Source of the DNA: Littorina saxatilis
Lineage: Eukaryota; Mollusca; Gastropoda; Littorinimorpha; Littorinidae
NCBI RefSeq assembly: GCF_037325665.1
Contig: NC_090246.1
Location: 95,143,610 to 95,207,609 of the forward strand
Reading direction: 5' to 3'
Length of the DNA: 64,000 bases
Shown: in pieces, positions 58,191-64,000 of the stretch
Layout: every line of letters starts with the position of its first letter
Position numbering within the stretch: position 1 is the stretch's first letter
Made by a program: the position numbers and the translations under genes
Notes under the pieces: generated by a model
What the model saw: only the letters and a program-made list of their open reading frames with translations
Database searches by the model: none
What the model was told of the DNA's origin: nothing

Positions 58191-59741
58191 GACAAGGATA
58201 TATAGCACAGGCAGAGGAGCATACAATTAAGACACCAAAGACAGAGGTTGCTTTAACTTATCTTTTATTGAAGGAAATGTAACTAAAAATAACCACTCAA
58301 GTAGCTTATCTAAATCAGAAATATTCCAACAGTTTAGATAAATCTGGTAGCAACCAGAGACAATGCTAGAAGTTATAAATTAGAAACAATGAACAGAACT
58401 CTGATATAGACCAGAACTAGAAATTATTAATCCTGGTATTTACCGGTACCAGAATCAGCTAGAAACAGTGTTATAAGGTAATTATTCTAGTAGCAACCAG
58501 AAATAGAAACTATGAATTCTGGTAGCAATTAAACCAGAAACAATATATGTAGGTAAGACAAGAATTTCTGGTGTAAACCAGAAATAGAAACTATGAATGC
58601 AAGCCTAGAATTGTCTGGTGCAAACCAGAAATAGTGTAATAAGGTAATTATTCTAGTAGCCAGAAAGCAGTGTAAAGAAGAAGGCACTAAAAGAAAAGAA
58701 AATACAATTATAAACAACATGCCTTCTAAGTCACACATGACATAATACAAAGCACAAACCAATGAATGTAACCTTTGTCAAAATAATCATGACAATTATG
58801 GACAAGTAACAATACAGCCAAAATCCTGCAGACACAGCATTCTCTGAAAGAGAATCCACAGTGAGTTAAACAACTCCACAACAGCTAATGTCAAGGGAAG
58901 TAACCAACATCTTCCCTTAGGCCTAAGCCTTGCATAGGAAAATGCTTTGCATAAATTAACCAACTGCATGAACCGCAACTGCACAATAATTGTTATTATT
59001 AGGCATGTTCATCGCCATGAAGACACATCTTCATTGAGTTGAATAATAACGGCAAGAATAAGAAAGATAACTCGGGCATGGGGTAGGCGCAGGCTCCCAT
59101 GCTTCAAAATGAAGCGTTAGACAACAGTCTATTACTTTACAGGGAAGCGCGACTAAATCATATCGCTTTAGATTAAAAGTCTGTTTTGCATCTATGCGAC
59201 TGCACAAAATGTTAGGTTTTTATCAGTCGCAAAGCTCTTCTGTAGGCAAACGCCTTTAAAGTGCAACATGGGAATTAATAGTTAAAAATTGTGCATCCTG
59301 TAGACAATATCTTCCTATTGTCTGAGATCTTAACCCAGAAGATCTCTATCATTCTCATGCCTGAATTCATCAAAGGAATGATAATCAAAATTCACAAGAT
59401 TATGTACAGGTAAACAAAGTAATACAAATGAAGACTAGCAAAATATCAAAGTATGAAAATGCATGTGGCAAACAGAGTAGAACCAGTAGAGTGACACAGG
59501 AAAGAATACATAAAATGACTGGCTGACACAAAGCCTGACAAAGGACAGGGAGAGAGAGAATCCGGCTAACACATTTAGTCTGAATAACAGCCAACACCCA
59601 GGTTGCTTTAGGTATGAACAAGTAGTTAACTATATAGCTTCAGATGTTATCCGGCAATGGCTGTTGATTGAATACATTCTTAACTGGGAAAATGAGCAGG
59701 GAAGGTAAGCCATGTGCATGTGTACAAGTTATGCTTAGGTG
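58191..59741. other. No gene recognised; degenerate CCAGAAATAG repeats
   Basis: AT-rich. Between about 58,370 and 58,690 the words ACCAGAAATAGAAACTATGA and TCTGGTAGCAA recur five to six times in varied order with spacing of about 50-60 bp. The rest is unique-looking and may belong to an unrecognised element joined at about 58,190. Confidence 0.45.
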
Positions 59742-61312
59742 TCTTGATCTTGATCTTGATGGTTCCGCTGCTGGGTGCCAGAAGACTGGCATAAATGCAG
59801 CGGGGGAGAGTGCGGCAGCCTAATGGTGGTCGGCTGCTAGCTTGGCTTTAAAGATGCCAATGCTTTTGGAGGTCACAATATTGTCCTCAAGTAAATTTCA
59901 GTCTTGTGCCGTCTTCACAAAAAAAGGAGTTCCTAAACTGATCAGTGCGGCCTTGGGGCACTGAATAGGGTCTAGAGTTGTTTCTTGAATACTGTGAGAC
60001 GATGTTGGATGTGTGATGGTCAGAGTGTCTCACTGGCCTGATTTTACGGCCTTGCTTCTGCTCAGTTAAGAACTGGTGTGATGGTAGTGCCGGTACCAGC
60101 CCCTCAACCACCCTATAGAAGAACGTCAGACGGAGTTGTTGACATCGCTGTTGCAGAGGTTGGAGTCCAGTTTTCTCTAGGAGTCTGGTGACGCTGCCGG
60201 GGGTCGACGACCTGAAGTCGCCTGTGATAAACCTCGAAGCTTTGCGTTGTACGCGTTCGATGCAGTCGATGTCTTTCTTCAGGTAGGGGTCCCAGACAAC
60301 CGCCCCATACTCCAGGAAGGGACGCACAAGGGAGAGGTAGGCCTGCTGACAGCAACGAGGCGGGCAGCGTTGGAGGTTGCGGCGGAGAAAGCCGAGGGTG
60401 CAGTTAGCTTTTTTAGTGATAGAAGAAATGTGGGGGCTCCATTTCATGTCGTCTGAGAGGAGAATGCCAAGGTAGGGTGTGGATCTAACGTTTTGGAGGA
60501 TGCTGTTGTCCAGTTGGTAATAGAAGTCAAAGGATTTGTTTATACTGAGGATATAGCATTTAGAGGCGTTGTGGCGCATGCCCCAGGTAACCGCCCACTC
60601 TTCGAGGTGTCTGAGTCACTCTGAGGTCTTGTTGCAGGGATTGGTGATCCGTGAAGGAGTTTATTTCCCTATAGAGCAGGCAGTCATCGGCGAACAAGCG
60701 GACGTGGGACGATACGGAGGCTGGCAGGTCGTTAATAATGGACAAGGAAGAGTAGTGGGCCGAGCACCGTCCCCTGCGGGACGCCAGAGTCTAATGTAGT
60801 TGATTCGGATGAAGTACCCTCGAGTACAACTTTCATGGAGCGCTTAGTGAGGAAGGACGTGAGCCAGTTGAGTAGGGGGCCGTTTATGCCATAACAGAAG
60901 AGTTTGTGGAGAAGGTGGGGGTGGGGAACAGTGTCGAACGCTTTAGAAAAATCAAGCACAGCGACATCTACTTGTTTTCTTTGGTCGAAGGTGGTCAAGA
61001 GGTCGTGGGTTGTGGTGAGAAGTTGGGTTTCACATGAGAATCCGGAACGGAAACCATGGTTTAGATACGTGAGGATGTTATGCGAGTCGAGATGTGTGAA
61101 GATGTGGCGGTATATAATATGTTCTAAAATTTTGCAAGGGATGGAAGTGAGGGAGATGGGACGATAGTTCGCGGGGAGGTGGCGATCACCCTTTTTGAAT
61201 AAACAGATGTTGGCCTGGAGCCAGTCGGAAGGGAGAGAACCACTATCCAGGGATCTCTGGAAGATAGCACAGAGAGCAGGTGAAATCTGGTCGGCGCAGG
61301 TCTTTTCCCCAA
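59742..61312 (-). mobile_element. LINE, 3' half with RT and C-terminal region (CR1/L2/Jockey-like)
   Basis: On the minus strand: IFQRSLDSGSLPSDW, NYRPISLTSIPCKILEHI, GFRSGFSCETQL, LDFSKAFDTVPH, SGVPQGTVLGPLLF, then LFADDCLLYREI (YADD-type), then NASKCYILSINK, TPYLGILLSDDMKW, RPFLEYGAVVWDPY and RRNLQRCPPRCCQQAYLSLV. Two frameshifts, near 60,741 and near 60,600, break it. The 3' end has a short (ATCAAG)n tail at about 59,742. Endonuclease and first RT blocks are missing (5' truncation). Distinct family from the LINE at 55,985. Confidence 0.9.
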
Positions 61313-61589
61313 ACTGAAATGGCGGGAAAAAGGGACAAACCGAACAGAGGGAAAATAGTGAAGGGGGCCGCTCTGTCATTTCACGGGGGACGCCGATCAA
61401 AATGGCGGGCACTACAATCTTACATCAGCCAATTAACCGTCAACGACATATGGCTTGAAATGCAAAAACATGATAAAACACATGAAACATAACACATCAC
61501 AAAACTTCATAAAGCATGTCATGTTGCCGTACACTTCACCTATACTTCACTTCACCTTGTCGATTTGTGTTTCGTATAATGTTCATTAT

Positions 61590-61672
61590 GTATTTTATAT
61601 TTTGTAAGCGCCTAGGGCTATATTTAGATTAGGCGCACAAATGTTCATAATAATAATAATAATAATAATAAT
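61590..61672 (+). mobile_element. SINE/LINE 3' end with TAA tail
   Basis: TAAGCGCCTAGGGCTATATT, TTAGATTAGGCGCACAAATG, then (ATA)n. Looks like the 3' terminus of a retroposon of which no more than this is recognisable. Confidence 0.5.
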
Positions 61673-61782
61673 ACACAGTTACGGTTACAGTGCTGGAAAC
61701 AAAGAATGATCCTCAGCGAAGCGAAAACTGAGAACTTCTTTGTTCATCAACCCAACTGGCTAACAAGCGGAATTCCGTCCAG

Positions 61783-62071
61783 CAAAGAAAAATAACAAAA
61801 AACAGTCATATAGGTTTTCGCATCCATGGGAGGTAATCGGAACCGACCAAACAGACTGAGCCAGTAGCGCGACATATGTCGTGACAACCAGGTGACAGTA
61901 TACGTAAAGTAGCGCGCCATATGTCGCGACAACCAGCCTAAGGGTTAACAGAGAGAAAAATAACAAAAAACAGTCATATAGGTTTTCGCATCCATTAGAG
62001 GTAATCGGAACCGACCAAACAGACTGAGCCAGTAGCGCGACATATGTCGTGACAACCAGGTGACAGTATAC
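61783..62071. repeat. ~175-bp direct duplication
   Basis: AAAAATAACAAAAAACAGTC through AACCAGGTGACAGTATACG occurs at 61,787-61,904 and 61,958-62,071. AGTAGCGCGACATATGTCG-like words occur three times. Confidence 0.88.
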
Positions 62072-62134
62072 GACCCCGGAAAGTTTACAGGCCTTATAGT
62101 TATTTCTTAAAATTTCTGTGGTTTATTATCCAAA

Positions 62135-62764
62135 ATGAGATACCCTGACTTTGATGATGTATTTTCTTGCAATGATGTTATTTGTTTAACTGAAACCAAA
62201 CTGGATGATGTCGATTATTGTGAGGTTGACGGCTTTGTCTGTTTTAGAAAAAGCAGAAATGAATGTAAGCGTAAATCAGGCGGAGTCGCAGTCTATGTGA
62301 GAAAATATGGCATTCAGATTGTTGAGCACATTTCATTTAGAAAGAGGATTGATGAAAAATTACACTGGAAGGCTCGCCATATGCTAGACTAAACGCGAAA
62401 TAGAGGAAACTATTTTGTTTTTGGGCAAATATAACATATTAATTGTTGGGGATTTGAATGCCAGGACCGGGGAAGTAAAAGATTTTGTGGAGGATTGCCA
62501 GGAGATGGACGAAATGATTGATATTGTTTGGTCTATGGATATCATTAGAATGTATGGAATAAGACAAATTAGAAGTTCAATGGATAAAGTAATAAATAAC
62601 CTTGGTCATTCCGTGATTGATTTTTGTAAAAGCCAAGGTCTGTTGATTGTGAATAGTAGGATGGGTGCTGATGAAGGAGTAGGCAAGTTAACATGTAAGA
62701 ATGCTAGCCTAGTTGACTATGTAATTGCCTCCCCAAGTGTATTTTCACTTATTGATAGTTTAGT
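62135..62764 (+). mobile_element. LINE endonuclease (APE-type) fragment, decayed
   Basis: Two frames give ICLTETKLDDVDYCEVDGF and GGVAVYVRKYG, then NILIVGDLNARTGEV, VIDFCKSQGLLIVNSR and NASLVDYVIASPSVFSL. These are the ETK, GDLNART and DYV blocks of the APE-type endonuclease of non-LTR retrotransposons. A stop and a frame change near 62,391-62,415 and loss of the middle show decay. Its end (SDVHCP region) passes into the tandem array that follows. Confidence 0.8.
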
Positions 62765-64000
62765 TTTAGCATTGGTGATTTTGATGAATGTATGTCTGAT
62801 GTACATTGCCCTGTGCACTTTAGTCTTTCTGTAGGCCGTGTTGATGGTCTAAATGCTGAAGATAAAAAAAGTAAAGTTAAGGATGATTGTTTTTTAGCGT
62901 TGGTGATTTTGATGAATGTATGTCTGATGTACATTGCCCTGTGCACTTTAGTCTTTCTGTAGGCCTTGTTGATGGTCTAAATGCTGAAGATAAAAAAAGT
63001 AAAGTTAAGGATGATTGTTTTTTAGCGTTGGTGATTTTGATGAATGTATGTCTGATGTACATTGCCCTGTGCACTTTAGTCTTTCTGTAGGCCTTGTTGA
63101 TGGTCTAAATGCTGAAGATAAAAAAAGTAAAGTTAAGGATGATTGTTTTTTAGCGTTGGTGATTTTGATGAATGTATGTCTGATGTACATTGCCCTGTGC
63201 ACTTTAGTCTTTCTGTAGGCCTTGTTGATGGTCTAAATGCTGAAGATAAAAAAAGTAAAGTTAAGGATGATTGTTTTTTAGCTTTGGTGATTTTGATGAA
63301 TGTATGTCTGATGTACATTGCCCTGTGCACTTTAGTCTTTCTGTAGGCCTTGTTGATGGTCTAAATGCTGAAGATAAAAAAGTAAAGTTAAGGATGATTG
63401 TTTTTTAGCGTTGGTGATTTTGATGAATGTATGTCTGATGTACATTGCCCTGTGCACTTTAGTCTTTCTGTAGGCCGTGTTGATGGTCTAAATGCTGAAG
63501 ATAAAAAAAGTAAAGTTAAGGATGATTGTTTTTTAGCGTTGGTGATTTTGATGAATGTATGTCTGATGTACATTGCCCTGTGCACTTTAGTCTTTCTGTA
63601 GGCCTTGTTGATGGTCTAAATGCTGAAGATAAAAAAAGTAAAGTTAAGGATGATTGTTTTTTAGCGTTGGTGATTTTGATGAATGTATGTCTGATGTACA
63701 TTGCCCTGTGCACTTTAGTCTTTCTGTAGGCCGTGTTGATGGTCTAAATGCTGAAGATAAAAAAAGTAAAGTTAAGGATGATTGTTTTTTAGCATTGGTG
63801 ATTTTGATGAATGTATGTCTGATGTACATTGCCCTGTGCACTTTAGTCTTTGTGTAGGCCTTGTTGATGGTCTAAATGCTGAAGATAAAAAAGTAAAGTT
63901 AAGGATGATTGTTTTTTAGCGTTGGTGATTTTGATGAATGTATGTCTGATGTACATTGCCCTGTGCACTTTAGTCTTTCTGTAGGCCTTGTTGCTGAAGA
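62765..64000 (+). repeat. ~128-bp tandem repeat built from LINE endonuclease end, about 10 copies
   Basis: The word GGTGATTTTGATGAATGTAT recurs at about 62,774, 62,902, 63,030, 63,158, 63,286, 63,413, 63,541, 63,669, 63,797 and 63,924. In one frame each unit reads DFDECMSDVHCPVHFSL, matching the final SDH-type block of the LINE endonuclease, so the unit came from the LINE just upstream. Units of 127 or 128 bp change frame at each step, so no long protein results. The array runs off the right edge. Confidence 0.95.

Overview
The window reads as nuclear DNA of a marine mollusc, most likely a gastropod. Reasons: GT-AG introns, long (CA)n/(GA)n/(CT)n microsatellites, many tRNA-derived SINEs with molluscan-type tails (GACGTTAAAC motif), and a gastropod-type interspersed repeat with a fixed start (ATATTTAGTCAAG) and end (GCGACTTGTT). 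I recall similar repeats from periwinkle-like snails, but that is memory, not a search. Nothing bacterial (operons, ribosome binding sites, CRISPR) was seen.

Layout. 0-15 kb: no confident gene; a perfect 27-bp satellite (39 copies), SINEs and several small inverted-repeat DNA elements. 15.3-22.7 kb: an array of tRNA-Lys(UUU) genes on the minus strand, 8 intact and 4 damaged, in duplicated ~0.3-0.5 kb units. 22.8-31.5 kb: four head-to-tail copies of a Helentron-like non-autonomous element; the second is split by a 5.2-kb DNA transposon with ~0.95-kb inverted arms and a 7-bp target duplication. 31.5-46 kb: no confident gene; more small DNA elements, SINEs and tandem repeats.

46.3-56.0 kb is the genic part. 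A small minus-strand gene (three phase-compatible exons found) and a large plus-strand gene appear to diverge from a promoter with a TGACGTCA site near 47,986. The plus-strand gene has one non-coding and eight coding exons, all joining in phase, and predicts an intact 1,160-residue protein: acidic N-terminus with a Cys/His patch, long coiled coil, a DDE/RNase H-like transposase core (D491, D560, CxxH, E883) and a C-terminal Spin/Ssty (Tudor-like) fold. It looks like a transposase-derived gene joined to a histone-reader-like domain and is the best candidate for an undescribed system here.

56-64 kb: LINE reverse-transcriptase remains on both strands, one LINE abutting a fossil Ty3/Gypsy pol fragment, and a ~128-bp tandem array grown from the end of a LINE endonuclease region and running off the window edge. 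All domain calls come from reading the sequence by eye; no database was searched.
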